A stretch of 64,000 bases of DNA from SXOA01 sp046153945 (GTDB lineage Bacteria > Planctomycetota > Planctomycetia > Pirellulales > Pirellulaceae), in the NCBI GenBank assembly GCA_046153945.1, contig JBJXFF010000070.1, positions 1 through 64,000 on the forward strand. Reading direction: 5' to 3'. A program made the translations under genes and the position numbers. Under the pieces are notes generated by a model. It saw only the letters and a program-made list of their open reading frames with translations, was not told the origin of the DNA and ran no database searches. Of the stretch, positions 27,178 through 36,641 are shown piece by piece; the stretch's first letter is position 1; the number at the start of each line of letters is the position of its first letter.

Positions 27178-28335
27178 TCACTCCATCACGATCAAGTCGC
27201 GACTGTAGCGGGAAAGTAGTTGCGCGCCGCTGTTAGTGACGAGTACATTGTCGATAATGCGAGCGCCGAGATGTTCGTCGCCGAGGAAAACCGGGGGTTC
27301 CACCGTTACGACCATGCCGGCCTGCAAGGTGTAGTTGCTATCGCCGAACAAGTGGATCGGTTCGGCCCAAGTCGGCGGAGAACCGGGAGCGAGGCCGTAT
27401 CCGGATAAGTGGACTCGGCCGCGATCAAGTCCGGCATCGGCGATGACGCGCTTCGCGGCAAGATGAGGGACGATCGCTGGGACACCGGCGCGGATTTCAG
27501 CAATGCAGGCATCGGAGGCGCGGAGGACCAGATCGTAAAGTTCTAGCATCCGCGGTGTCGGTTCGCCGAGGCAGAATTGCCGGCCGATGGTGGATGTGTA
27601 TCGCTTATAGGTCGCCCCATATTCGACATTGCCAAAGTCTCCCCGCCGCAGGCGGCGGTCGGTCGGCGCGCCGTGGCTGAAGCAGGAGCGTTCGCCAGAG
27701 ACGAGATTGATCGGACTCGCGGCCATTCCGCTGCCGGCAGTCAAGAGAGCGTGATAGACTTCCCCGGCAATTTCCAGTTCGCTCCGTCCTTCGGCCACCG
27801 CAGCGGCAAACCGCGTAACGGCGACATCAGCGATGCGGGCCGCTTCGCGGATATAGCCCAGTTCGGTGGCTGACTTCACGAGCGTCAGATCGTGAATCAG
27901 GTTGGTGGCTTCGACGACGCGAGACTCGCCAAAGAGTTGCTTGATGCGGACGTAATGATGGGGGTGAAGATAATACCCCGGCACTTCCATTCCGATTCGT
28001 GTACCCTTCACTTCGAGCGAATCCGCGAATCGCTCCAGAGCCGCAATCGGGTCTTCTGGCTCGCCCCCTCCCCAGGTCCGCAATTCATCCACCAGCGCGT
28101 CATCGAGGAACTCCTGCTGCTCCCCATTGCGAGTCAGCACGCAAATCGGACCAGGCTTGGCCGAGATCAGCAGACATTGAAATTCCTGGTAGCTCTTTGC
28201 GTCCGAGCCCGTCAGCCAGCGAATCGAGACCGGATGAATTGCGAGAAACCAATCGAGTCCAGTCGCTCCGATCGCTTCCCGAGCGCGGGCGCGGCGGGAG
28301 GCAAATTCTTCGGCGGTGAAATCGTTCTTAGACAT
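27178..28335 (-). CDS. M24 (creatinase/aminopeptidase P fold) protein lacking metal ligands
   Basis: 385 residues from ATG 28335 (MSKNDFTAEEF). It has a creatinase-type N-terminal domain and a pita-bread C-terminal domain. The five usual metal ligands (Asp, Asp, His, Glu, Glu) are mostly gone. Where Asp residues are expected it has NVEYGATYKRYTSTIGR, HLSGYGLAPGSPPTWAEP lacks the GHGIG histidine, TVEPPVFLG keeps one Glu, and ARIIDNVLVT has Ile where Glu is usual. That pattern fits creatinase-like or ectoine-hydrolase-like metal-independent hydrolases better than an aminopeptidase. Encoded downstream of an MFS transporter and an enolase-superfamily enzyme. Confidence 0.8.
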   Translation of the reverse strand: MSKNDFTAEEFASRRARAREAIGATGLDWFLAIHPVSIRWLTGSDAKSYQEFQCLLISAKPGPICVLTRNGEQQEFLDDALVDELRTWGGGEPEDPIAALERFADSLEVKGTRIGMEVPGYYLHPHHYVRIKQLFGESRVVEATNLIHDLTLVKSATELGYIREAARIADVAVTRFAAAVAEGRSELEIAGEVYHALLTAGSGMAASPINLVSGERSCFSHGAPTDRRLRRGDFGNVEYGATYKRYTSTIGRQFCLGEPTPRMLELYDLVLRASDACIAEIRAGVPAIVPHLAAKRVIADAGLDRGRVHLSGYGLAPGSPPTWAEPIHLFGDSNYTLQAGMVVTVEPPVFLGDEHLGARIIDNVLVTNSGAQLLSRYSRDLIVME

Positions 28336-28348
28336 GATTCCGTGAAGT

Positions 28349-29620
28349 CTAGAGTTCCTTCTCGAGAGGCGCTTGTGGCAACTGGATGCCGAACCAAACC
28401 AGCCCCCCAATCCCGCTAATCACGCAGGCAACGGCAATGGCAGCTTGCCACCCCATTCCTTCTGCCAAATAGGGAGTAAGCACGGGGGAAATCAAGCCGC
28501 CGACGTTGCCGCAGGTGTTCATGAAAGCACCCGAAAAGCCACGAGACTTTCCCCCCAGGTCGGTCGCGGTGGTCCAGAAGACCCCTTCGCAGAGGCCCAG
28601 GGCGGCCATTGAAAGTGCTAGCCACATGGTGATGCTCCATAGGCCAGTGACGCTGACTCCCTTCAGTCCAAATACGGCGGCCAGGCACATCCCACACATG
28701 ACGATACTGCGGCGGCCCCAACTCGTTCCGAGCAACTTGCAAACCCCGTCGGTGCTAAATCCGCCAATAGCCATGCCCGCCGCTTGTGACAGAGTGATAA
28801 ATAACGCGGCAAGACGTGAATCGAATTCCGACACATGCAGTATGTTCTCAAAGTAGTAGGCCATCCAATAGAAGAACAGGTACTGAAAGTAGCCGAAGGC
28901 CGCGTAGCTGAGCCCCAAGAGCCACAGGTTGCTCTGTCGGAGCAGTGCCCAGCCCGCATCTAGGTTTCCTTGTTCTACCTTTGAAGACGGAACTTCCTGT
29001 GGAGCAGGAAGGGTAGGTTGGGCGAAGAGATGCCATGCCATTCCAAAACTCACTAAGACTCCGCCGCTGAGGACGAACGCCCAGGGCCAGGTCACCTTGT
29101 CCATCAGCCAACCGAATAACGGATAGCAGCCAGCAATTCCAAGCAACGCGCCAGCGGTCACCATGCCGTTGGCGGTCGCCCGCCAGCGAGCAGACGTCAG
29201 GTCCGATACGACGTGTGCCGCGCCCGGATGCAAAGGAGAGTTGCAGACTCCGGCGATGCCGCGAACGAGCAGGAGCCCCAGCCACAAGGTTGTGGGGGTG
29301 GTCGTCATCCAGCCGAGCGTGCCGGTCAGGGCGACAAAAGTTCCCATCGAGAGTCCAAAGAGAGTCAACGCCTTGGCCGCGCCTATCCGGTCGATCAGCC
29401 AGCCTCCCGGCAGCATGCCGATCGTGTAGACAATCAGAAACGTGGTGTAAACCCAGCCCATCTCTTTGGCGGTGAGGCCCAGATGCTTGATGAACACTTC
29501 GCTGCCAGCGACGGAGATGCCGACACGATTGAAATGCCCCAGCCCCGCAAATGCCATCAGCATGAGCACTATCCAGCAGCGGGTCATCACCGAGGGGGAG
29601 TTCCAAGTGGTGGAGTGCAT
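28349..29620 (-). CDS. MFS transporter (sugar-acid/organic-anion type)
   Basis: 423 residues from ATG 29620. A TTG at 29650 overlapping the upstream stop is a weaker alternative. Twelve membrane segments can be traced. It has LPGGWLIDRIGAAKAL (the MFS loop 2-3 motif) and a second half-motif at FSTDGVCKLLGTSWGRR. The overall look is of the anion:cation symporter branch that moves hexuronates, galactonate or glucarate. Lying between an enolase-superfamily gene and the M24 gene, it probably imports their substrate. Confidence 0.82.
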   Translation of the reverse strand: MHSTTWNSPSVMTRCWIVLMLMAFAGLGHFNRVGISVAGSEVFIKHLGLTAKEMGWVYTTFLIVYTIGMLPGGWLIDRIGAAKALTLFGLSMGTFVALTGTLGWMTTTPTTLWLGLLLVRGIAGVCNSPLHPGAAHVVSDLTSARWRATANGMVTAGALLGIAGCYPLFGWLMDKVTWPWAFVLSGGVLVSFGMAWHLFAQPTLPAPQEVPSSKVEQGNLDAGWALLRQSNLWLLGLSYAAFGYFQYLFFYWMAYYFENILHVSEFDSRLAALFITLSQAAGMAIGGFSTDGVCKLLGTSWGRRSIVMCGMCLAAVFGLKGVSVTGLWSITMWLALSMAALGLCEGVFWTTATDLGGKSRGFSGAFMNTCGNVGGLISPVLTPYLAEGMGWQAAIAVACVISGIGGLVWFGIQLPQAPLEKEL

Positions 29621-29646
29621 CGTGGTAATCAAACCTTCCAAGTCGA

Positions 29647-30810
29647 TCAAACGACTTTGTATTTCGCTTCCAAGTGCTCTGGAAAACGGTATCCAATGCC
29701 CGGTGAATTGGGAAAGTCGATGACACCATTCTTCACGGGAAAGCCGGCCATTTGCAGTTCTTTTCGCAGCGGCGAGTCAAAAACTTCGGCTGGGGCGAAC
29801 TCGATGAAGGGGGTGACGGGGGAATAGGCGGCAAGGTGGACCGATGCCGCGCCCAGGATTTGCGTGGACCAGTTGCCGGGACAAACAAGCGCGCCTCGCG
29901 GGACAGCAAGATCGACGATTCGCTTGGCTTCGGTCAGACCGCCACAAGTGGTCATATAGGGCTGAACTACGGAGACCTTGCCGCGGTCCATCATGTCCAG
30001 AAACTCCCAGCGGGTAACGCCGTGTTCACCCATCGCGAGCGGAATCGAAGTCAATTCGGCAAGCCGCGCGTAGGGTTCTGGCAAATCGACGGGAAACGGC
30101 GTCTCCAGAAAGAAAATGTCGAGTTCCTCCAACTCGCGGCAGATGCGGGCGACCGTTGGGACATCGTTGAACAGATAGCCGACGTCGAGCATGAGTGTTG
30201 GATCTGGGCCGAGAACGTTTCTTGCTCTGCGGGCCATTTCGACGACGTCTCGCGGCGAAGACATCATCGGCTCGACCTTGAACGCTTTGTAGCCAAGTTC
30301 CAGCAGTCGGGCCGCGCGATCGGTCTGCTGGGCGATCATCGCTTCGCCACCCCAGATGTCGGAAACCAAGGTGCAGTACGGCACGACGCCGGTCCAGCGA
30401 GTCTCCGTGTGAGTTTGAAACGGGCCTCGCTGAACCCCGCCGAGCAATTGCCACACGGGCTGGCTGAGGGACTGCCCGTAAATGTCCCAGATCGCCACGT
30501 CAAGCGCCCCGAGAATGATGATTTCCCAGCCGCGACGATTGGTGTGTATCAGCGAGTCCCACACATGTTGCCAGAGCCGCTCGGGATGCGTGATCTCTTG
30601 ACCGATCAGCAGCCGGCCAAAGTGCGTTTCCGGTCCGCCGACGGTCGCCTGCACAACTCCCGGAGGGACGCGAAAGACTTCGGAAAACCCAATTAGCCCG
30701 TCTTTCGTATGGACTCGCAGGCAGGCAAGCGGCTCGATGCCTCCCTTATCCGGATCGATTTCCGGTCCATCACCGATGACAAAGGTTTCCAGCCGCGTGA
30801 TTTGAGTCAT
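29647..30810 (-). CDS. Mandelate racemase/muconate lactonizing-type enolase-superfamily enzyme
   Basis: 387 residues from ATG 30810 (MTQITRLETF). A GTG at 30846 in frame is less likely. A capping domain is followed by a TIM barrel with the metal ligands in LMLDVGYLF (Asp), FFLETPFP (Glu) and AMGEHGVTRWEF (Glu), and a base lysine in GYKAFKVEP. Such enzymes abstract a proton next to a carboxylate, often as sugar-acid dehydratases. The substrate cannot be read from sequence. It starts the minus-strand trio with an MFS carrier and an M24-fold hydrolase; the DUF1501 gene diverges 38 bases away. Confidence 0.85.
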   Translation of the reverse strand: MTQITRLETFVIGDGPEIDPDKGGIEPLACLRVHTKDGLIGFSEVFRVPPGVVQATVGGPETHFGRLLIGQEITHPERLWQHVWDSLIHTNRRGWEIIILGALDVAIWDIYGQSLSQPVWQLLGGVQRGPFQTHTETRWTGVVPYCTLVSDIWGGEAMIAQQTDRAARLLELGYKAFKVEPMMSSPRDVVEMARRARNVLGPDPTLMLDVGYLFNDVPTVARICRELEELDIFFLETPFPVDLPEPYARLAELTSIPLAMGEHGVTRWEFLDMMDRGKVSVVQPYMTTCGGLTEAKRIVDLAVPRGALVCPGNWSTQILGAASVHLAAYSPVTPFIEFAPAEVFDSPLRKELQMAGFPVKNGVIDFPNSPGIGYRFPEHLEAKYKVV

Positions 30811-30848
30811 AATGAATAGCCCGACGTCAATCGCCAGGGAGTACACTA

Positions 30849-32309
30849 ATGGATTCCCCGTCCCCTCGAAATCCCCTGACGATGAAGCATTCAGTTAACA
30901 CCGCGCCAAACATTTCCCGCCGAGCCCTTTTGCGGCGCTCGGCTGTGGGTTTTGGTTCTTTGGCTTTGGCTTCGCTATTGGCCGACGAGTCCCTCGCTCA
31001 AGCGGCAAACGAGAGCCCTCTAGCGCCGAAGGTGCCGCATTTTCCTGCCCGAGCGAAGCGGATCATTTTCTTGCTGATGTCGGGGGGGCCTTCTCAAGTC
31101 GATACGTTTGATCCCAAGCCGCTTCTCACGCGTGACGATGGCAAGCCGCTGCCGTTTGCCAAGCCGCGGGTGCAGTTCAATTCGACCAGCAACCTTCTGA
31201 AGTCGCCCTGGAAGTTTCAGCAGTATGGCCAGAGCGGTCTGTGGGTCAGCGAGCTGTTTCCCAAACTCGCGGAGCGAGCCGATGACCTGTGCATGGTGCA
31301 TTCGGTCTATGGGACGAACCCGGCTCACGGCGGGGCGATGATGAAGGTGCACACCGGCAGCGACAATTTCATTCGGCCGAGCATGGGCTCGTGGGTGAGC
31401 TACGGCCTGGGCACCGACAACGCCAATCTGCCCGCTTTCGTCACGATCTGCCCGTCGCTGGCGTTTGGCGGCATCAATAACTGGAGTTCGTCGTTTCTCC
31501 CCGCGGTGTATCAAGGGACTCCGCTGGGAGATGCCAGCGTGCCGTCGGACAAGGCTCATGTGAAGTACATCAGCAACTCGCAGCTCCCGCGCGACATTCA
31601 GCGATTGCAACTTGATCGCCTGCATGCGATGAACCGCGAGCATTTGGCTCAGGCCGGTCCCGAGGCTTCGCTGGAAGCGAGGATCAATTCCTTCGAACTG
31701 GCGTTCCGCATGCAGTCCGAAATTCCCAAGGTCGAAGACTTGTCCGGGGAATCGGCTGCCACGCTGAAGCTTTATGGCATGGATGATCCTGTGACGGCAA
31801 ACTTCGGCCGCATGTGCCTGATGGCTCGCCGCTTTGCCGAGTCGGGAGTGCGGTTCATTCAAGTCACGCACAGCGACAGCAAGGTGCAGTGGGATCAACA
31901 TTCGGATCTGAAAGCCGGGCACGAGAAAAACGCCCGCGAAGTGGATCTGCCGATGGCCGGTCTGCTGACGGATCTGAAGAACCGTGGACTGCTGGAAGAC
32001 ACGCTGATCTGGTGGGGGAGCGAATTTGGACGGACTCCCACCGCCGAAAGCACCAACGGACGAGATCACAATCCCGAAGGGTTCACCATGTGGCTGGCTG
32101 GCGGCGGCGTGAAACCCGGTTTTCGCTATGGCTCGACCGACGACTACGGTTACTTCGCGGCAGAGAACAAAGTCCACATTCACGACATGCATGCCACGCT
32201 GCTGCACGCCCTCGGCCTGGATCACGAGCGGCTCACGTACCGCCATGCGGGCCGCGATTTTCGTCTCACGGATGTGGAAGGGAATGTGGTGCATGAGCTG
32301 TTTGCCTGA
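30849..32309 (+). CDS. DUF1501 domain-containing protein
   Basis: 486 residues. A Tat-like leader (ISRRALLRRSAVGFGSLAL, residues 22-40) ends near SLAQAANES. The core has FLLMSGGPSQVDTFDPKP and WGSEFGRTPTAE, then GRDHNPEGF. This is the longer DUF1501 form, unlike the 419-residue copy at 466. No DUF1553 gene is beside it; it instead diverges from the enolase-superfamily operon, so it may serve the same catabolic substrate. An ATG at 30882 is an alternative start. Confidence 0.9.
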   Translation: MDSPSPRNPLTMKHSVNTAPNISRRALLRRSAVGFGSLALASLLADESLAQAANESPLAPKVPHFPARAKRIIFLLMSGGPSQVDTFDPKPLLTRDDGKPLPFAKPRVQFNSTSNLLKSPWKFQQYGQSGLWVSELFPKLAERADDLCMVHSVYGTNPAHGGAMMKVHTGSDNFIRPSMGSWVSYGLGTDNANLPAFVTICPSLAFGGINNWSSSFLPAVYQGTPLGDASVPSDKAHVKYISNSQLPRDIQRLQLDRLHAMNREHLAQAGPEASLEARINSFELAFRMQSEIPKVEDLSGESAATLKLYGMDDPVTANFGRMCLMARRFAESGVRFIQVTHSDSKVQWDQHSDLKAGHEKNAREVDLPMAGLLTDLKNRGLLEDTLIWWGSEFGRTPTAESTNGRDHNPEGFTMWLAGGGVKPGFRYGSTDDYGYFAAENKVHIHDMHATLLHALGLDHERLTYRHAGRDFRLTDVEGNVVHELFA

Positions 32310-32330
32310 TGCTGGTTGAACACAAACGCA

Positions 32331-33128
32331 TCATTCATCACGCTCCTGCTGGTTTCGTCCCCAGCGAACATTGCCATAGCTTTCGCGGCTCGTGGCCGGT
32401 CTGCCGATCATGAACGGCTTCGCGAGCGCCATCCCGGCCAGGAAGCCGCCGATGTGCGCGGCATAGGCCACTCCGGTGTTCATTCCGCCGAGCATTCCCA
32501 GGCCGCTGACGATTTGGAACAGGAACCAAAGGCCGACCGCGACATAGCCGGGAACGTTCATTACGGATCGTAGTATCAACACGGTGACGCGGCGATTCGT
32601 GTGCAATATGAGGTACGCTCCCATGACGCCGGAGATGGCCCCGGAAGCTCCCAGGCTCGGGATCTGCGCAGATGGCCCCCAGGCACTCACAAACACATGG
32701 GCGAGCGACGCCAAAAGGCCGCAGACCAGATAAAACGCCAGGTAGCGGGCTCGCCCGAGGTCCTGCTCGATGTTGTCCCCGAAGATCCAGAGGAACCACA
32801 TGTTCCCCGCGATGTGCGCCAGACCGCCGTGCATGAAAATGGAAGTGAGCAGCGTCAGGAAGACGGGAATGGGCGTTGGTTTGAGTCCGGGCACAATCAT
32901 CACTGCTGGTCCATCCACCGATTGAACTTGTACCTTCCGATCCTCGGTCACGATGTCTTTTCCGGAAATAATCTCAGCCGGAACGGCGGAGAAAGCCATC
33001 GTGAAGGACTCGTTGGTGCCGAAGCCTTGCAAAATGACGAAGACCAAGACGTTCGCCACGATCAAGCAGACGTTGACGACCGGAAAGGAAGTCCGATCGC
33101 TGTTGTCGTCACCTAGTGGAAAGACCAT
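32331..33128 (-). CDS. Rhomboid-family intramembrane serine protease
   Basis: 265 residues. The catalytic serine is in GASGAISGVMGAYLI (near residue 159) and the histidine in YAAHIGGFLAGMAL (near 222). The GNMWFLWIFGDNIE segment in the second membrane span is also typical, and about six membrane segments are visible. A ~60-residue loop separates the first two spans. Rhomboids cleave single-span membrane proteins; the target is unknown. Convergent with the DUF1501 gene, 21 bases apart. Confidence 0.9.
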   Translation of the reverse strand: MVFPLGDDNSDRTSFPVVNVCLIVANVLVFVILQGFGTNESFTMAFSAVPAEIISGKDIVTEDRKVQVQSVDGPAVMIVPGLKPTPIPVFLTLLTSIFMHGGLAHIAGNMWFLWIFGDNIEQDLGRARYLAFYLVCGLLASLAHVFVSAWGPSAQIPSLGASGAISGVMGAYLILHTNRRVTVLILRSVMNVPGYVAVGLWFLFQIVSGLGMLGGMNTGVAYAAHIGGFLAGMALAKPFMIGRPATSRESYGNVRWGRNQQERDE

Positions 33129-33174
33129 TGCCGCATGCCTCTTATCTCAATATGTTTTTCCTGGCAGGCTCATT

Positions 33175-34626
33175 CTACGGGTTCTCCAGCGAGGTCTTCG
33201 TTTCTTTCGCCATCTCCAAGAGGCTATCGAGCATTTTCTCGGAGGCACTGGGCTCCAGTCGATTAGTTCCGATCCAGGTTTCGTAGCCCCCCAGCCGATG
33301 TTGCCGTGGCGTCGGGAGGTAGCCAAGGTAACCGTGTCCGAGCGAGACCAGGAACGATTTCGGCAGCGGGCTGCGGCTCTTGAAATCGAGGCCGATTTCG
33401 CAGAAAACTTCGCAGGGCATGGTCCCCAGGCAGACGTCGCCGATTCGCAGCACCTGCAGCGGCACCTTTGCCGTCTCCGGATATTCGGCCAGTCGCGTGG
33501 TCCGCTCGGCATAGATGAACGACAAGTCCGTCTTGCCTTCCGCGGCTGGACCCTTTTCTAGCGTGGCCTTGGCCCAGGCGGCCTGCTCCGGAGTCGGCTT
33601 TCGCCAGGTTACTTCCAGTTCGCGATAGCGGGCGTCGAGAGTCACCTTACTCTTGTACTCAACTTTCGCGAGGGCCTCGTGCACTTTGGTGGCGACGTCT
33701 TCCGCCACGGTTCGCATTTGCACATACGGGTCTTGCCGCGGACGAGGATTGCGGAAATTGATGTTGTTGATGTCGCCGCTGGTGCCATTGGCGAGCAGGG
33801 CGACAAAGGGGCCGCTTGGGTGGTCCGCCTCCAGAAGATGTTCCAAGTGCCAGCAGAACATCCCGAAATAGTCGGCGGAAATATCGGCGTCCGCCACGCC
33901 CCCCACATAATGGAGCGAGTAGGCGGCATAAACCGAGATTGGCTTGCCATCCATGCCCCGCACGGCCAGGAACGAAATTGTGGGATCGGTCGGTCCGGCT
34001 GGTTCCAGCAGGTTGGGACTGCCGGCGGGAGGATTCATTTTCACCTGGTCGAGTTCACCGAATGGATTGAGCGGCATCGTTCCTGCCTTCATGTACCAGC
34101 GGCGATTGAAGACATGCTCAGGAGCCTGGGCCGTGCCAAAGCCGAGTTGCGCCGGCCGCAGCCGATTGACCGCGCATTTCACGCCGTCGGCAATTCGCCG
34201 GGCGACGAACTGCTGATATTCGTCGATTTCCTGATCGTGCTTGAAGCGGTTTTGCCCTAGGGCGCTGCTGGCGGAATGAGTGTGGGTCGCGGAAATCAAA
34301 ACTCGCTCCGGCGGGATGCCGCTGCTTTCCTGAATCAACTTGCGAGCCAGATCGCTAACGTTGCGATGGATACCGAGCAGATCGCAGACAACCAGAGCGA
34401 GGCGAGTCTTGCCATCGTCCAGGACCAGACAGCGGGCGTGCAATTCATCATGGATATGCTTGGACGGAAAGGGCTGAAAGCCGCCGATGATGTCCTTGCC
34501 GAGCGGCGGCGTGATATTGCTCGTCGCGGCTCCTGCTTTCAATTCTTGACTAACGACGGTGGCTGGCACCGCGAGAGACAGAATTGCCGCGCATAACCAG
34601 CCCGAGAGACAGAAATACTCATTCAT
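33175..34626 (-). CDS. Neutral ceramidase-like secreted hydrolase
   Basis: 483 residues from ATG 34626, which opens a signal peptide (CLSGWLCAAILSLAVPATVVSQ). The neutral/alkaline ceramidase N-terminal fold is suggested by AGAATSNITPPLGKDIIGGF, VLISATHTHSASSALG (metal-binding histidines) and LLANGTSGDINNINFRNP. Planctomycetes carry many copies of such proteins beside other secreted catabolic enzymes. Whether they act on ceramides is unproven. A later in-frame domain end at ~residue 400 suggests it lacks the separate C-terminal domain of true ceramidases. Confidence 0.78.
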   Translation of the reverse strand: MNEYFCLSGWLCAAILSLAVPATVVSQELKAGAATSNITPPLGKDIIGGFQPFPSKHIHDELHARCLVLDDGKTRLALVVCDLLGIHRNVSDLARKLIQESSGIPPERVLISATHTHSASSALGQNRFKHDQEIDEYQQFVARRIADGVKCAVNRLRPAQLGFGTAQAPEHVFNRRWYMKAGTMPLNPFGELDQVKMNPPAGSPNLLEPAGPTDPTISFLAVRGMDGKPISVYAAYSLHYVGGVADADISADYFGMFCWHLEHLLEADHPSGPFVALLANGTSGDINNINFRNPRPRQDPYVQMRTVAEDVATKVHEALAKVEYKSKVTLDARYRELEVTWRKPTPEQAAWAKATLEKGPAAEGKTDLSFIYAERTTRLAEYPETAKVPLQVLRIGDVCLGTMPCEVFCEIGLDFKSRSPLPKSFLVSLGHGYLGYLPTPRQHRLGGYETWIGTNRLEPSASEKMLDSLLEMAKETKTSLENP

Positions 34627-34675
34627 GGGAGATGCTCGCAGGTAAAAGTGAGTGTTGATCTCGTCGCCGTTGCCG

Positions 34676-35824
34676 TCATTTCCGTGGATTCTCGCACCAG
34701 ACAACATTCTTGCTCGCCTGGCCGGCAATCAGCAGGTCGAGATCGTCGTCCAGGTCCATGTCCACGGCCCGAATGTCGTAAGCTGCCTGATCAGCCGCCA
34801 CGAGGTGATTCTTGAATTTCCCCTGGCCGTCGTTTTCAAACCACATCGCTTTCTTGTCGCCATAGGCGCAGGTGGCGGCGTCCAGGTCGCCATCACCGTC
34901 CAAATCGATCACCACGAGCGAATGCGGCTCCAGCAGGGTTTCGTGAATCACGTGTTCGCGCCAGTCGGGAGCCTCGAACCAGATAACGCCGCGGCCGTGG
35001 CCGCGAGTGGCAATGAAATCCGTCTTGCCGTCGCCGTTGACGTCGCCGGGATGGATGTTGGTCGCGCCGGGCTGATTCTTCGCGATGAGATGCTTTGTCC
35101 ATGGCTTGGTGCGATCTGCGGGAGCTTCCCAGAAGGCAAACCATTCGCCGCTCTTGCTTTCGTCTTGCGGACCTCCCTTGGCGGCCAGGGAAATGTCCAT
35201 CCGGCCGTCGCCGTTCACGTCTTCCACGCCGAAGTAATGACTGAGTCCTGGCGCATCTTCCTTCGCAAAGATAAACCGCTCCCAGCGATCGGCTTTGAGC
35301 GGATCCTTCGGCACCCGCAGCCAGGCGGCCGAATTCGGAAAAGGCTTGAGCGGCTGACCGCTGTTAGCGATCAAGTCCGGCTTCCCGTCCCCGTCGATGT
35401 CTCCCTTGAGCAGGCCGTGAATGCCATTCACTTGGTCCTCCGCAATACGCTGCGTCCAGCGTCCTTCCAGCGGCTTCGCAGGCTGCTCCAGCCAGATGAT
35501 CAATCCCGGCTGATAACGGGCACCAATCCAATCGAGGTCGCCGTCGCCATCCACGTCGAAGAACTCACTGTGAATGAAATCGTGTCCCTCGCCTTCTGCT
35601 AGAATTACCTCCCGCCAGGCCGGAGCCACAAACAGCCGCGTCTTGCCGCCGCTGTTGCTGATGACGTCCGGTTTGCCGTCCCCAGTGAAGTCTCCGGCCA
35701 CCGCCGTGCTGGTATGCAGTCCTTCGTGGACAACGTGCTTCTTCCAAGGCCCTTCAGCGCTGAGCGACGAGGCTACGGCGAAGGCCATAATCGCCCCGCT
35801 TGTCCATTTGACCTTCAACGACAT
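34676..35824 (-). CDS. FG-GAP/VCBS-repeat secreted protein
   Basis: 382 residues with an N-terminal signal (IMAFAVASSLSAEG). At least seven FG-GAP calcium-loop motifs are readable: GDFTGDGKPDVI, DVDGDGDLDWI, GDIDGDGKPDLI, DVNGDGRMDISL, GDVNGDGKTDFI, DLDGDGDLDAAT and DMDLDDDLDLLI. This indicates a seven-bladed integrin-like propeller. Such proteins bind calcium and often carbohydrates or surfaces. It lies 49 bases upstream of the ceramidase-like gene on the same strand and is probably co-expressed. Confidence 0.88.
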   Translation of the reverse strand: MSLKVKWTSGAIMAFAVASSLSAEGPWKKHVVHEGLHTSTAVAGDFTGDGKPDVISNSGGKTRLFVAPAWREVILAEGEGHDFIHSEFFDVDGDGDLDWIGARYQPGLIIWLEQPAKPLEGRWTQRIAEDQVNGIHGLLKGDIDGDGKPDLIANSGQPLKPFPNSAAWLRVPKDPLKADRWERFIFAKEDAPGLSHYFGVEDVNGDGRMDISLAAKGGPQDESKSGEWFAFWEAPADRTKPWTKHLIAKNQPGATNIHPGDVNGDGKTDFIATRGHGRGVIWFEAPDWREHVIHETLLEPHSLVVIDLDGDGDLDAATCAYGDKKAMWFENDGQGKFKNHLVAADQAAYDIRAVDMDLDDDLDLLIAGQASKNVVWCENPRK

Positions 35825-35852
35825 TGTATTCCCCCGGTGACGGTAACTCTAA

Positions 35853-36581
35853 TCAAGCGGCCGGCTTTGTCGCGACCACCAACTTCAATCCCCGAAACGG
35901 CCGCGAAAACAAGTCATCATGCACCATAACATCAAAGCCATGTTGCGTCAGCAGCCGTTTCGTCTCGGGCAAGAGGAAGGTGAGATAGAACATGATGAAC
36001 GGCGGGCGGACGAGCAAGTTGCGCAGACGCATCGCTCCGTTAAAGGCCCGGGCGGCCCAGTAAGCGGGAGATGTCAACGGCGGCATGTTGGCGGTGACCA
36101 GAACAAAGCGGCCGCCGGGACGGAGAGCTTTGGCAACCTGCCCGACGAACTCCGCTTCTTTGCCGCGGGGAACGTGGCCGAGGGAACCTACCGTCACGGC
36201 CAGGTCGAACTCGTCTTCAAACGGCAGATTCAGAATCTCTCCCTGCACGAGTTCGACGGGACAACTCGATTCATCATCCGTTGCCAACAGATTCTTCCGC
36301 GCCTGATCGAGCATCCCCTGGCTAAAATCGATTCCGACAACTCGGCGGCGGCAGAGAGGGCGAAGGATTCGGATGGCGGCTCCCGTACCGCAGGCGATGT
36401 CGAGCGAGTCGTCTATCGATTTTGGCGTGCCAAGGACTTTGGCCATGCCGTCCAGAATTTCATCGGGCGTGCGGAACGGCGTGAAATCGAACATAGGGGC
36501 CAGCAGATCGTAGCCGTGCTGCGTTGACGAGAGTGCCTGGCGAGCAAGTTCCCAGAAGGTCGGTCCTTGAGGATGGAACAT
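35853..36581 (-). CDS. Class I SAM-dependent methyltransferase
   Basis: 242 residues. The SAM-binding motif I is LDIACGTGAAIRIL (60-73), followed by VVGIDFSQGMLDQARKNL and FDLAVTVGSLGHVPRG. A UbiE/type-11 methyltransferase is the nearest style. Substrate unknown. Twenty-eight bases separate it from the FG-GAP gene and 60 from the FlhA-domain gene upstream. Confidence 0.82.
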   Translation of the reverse strand: MFHPQGPTFWELARQALSSTQHGYDLLAPMFDFTPFRTPDEILDGMAKVLGTPKSIDDSLDIACGTGAAIRILRPLCRRRVVGIDFSQGMLDQARKNLLATDDESSCPVELVQGEILNLPFEDEFDLAVTVGSLGHVPRGKEAEFVGQVAKALRPGGRFVLVTANMPPLTSPAYWAARAFNGAMRLRNLLVRPPFIMFYLTFLLPETKRLLTQHGFDVMVHDDLFSRPFRGLKLVVATKPAA

Positions 36582-36641
36582 GCTTGGGAAAATCCGAAAT
36601 CCGAAGCACGAAATTCGAAGGGCGAAATTGCGAGAGATGGT

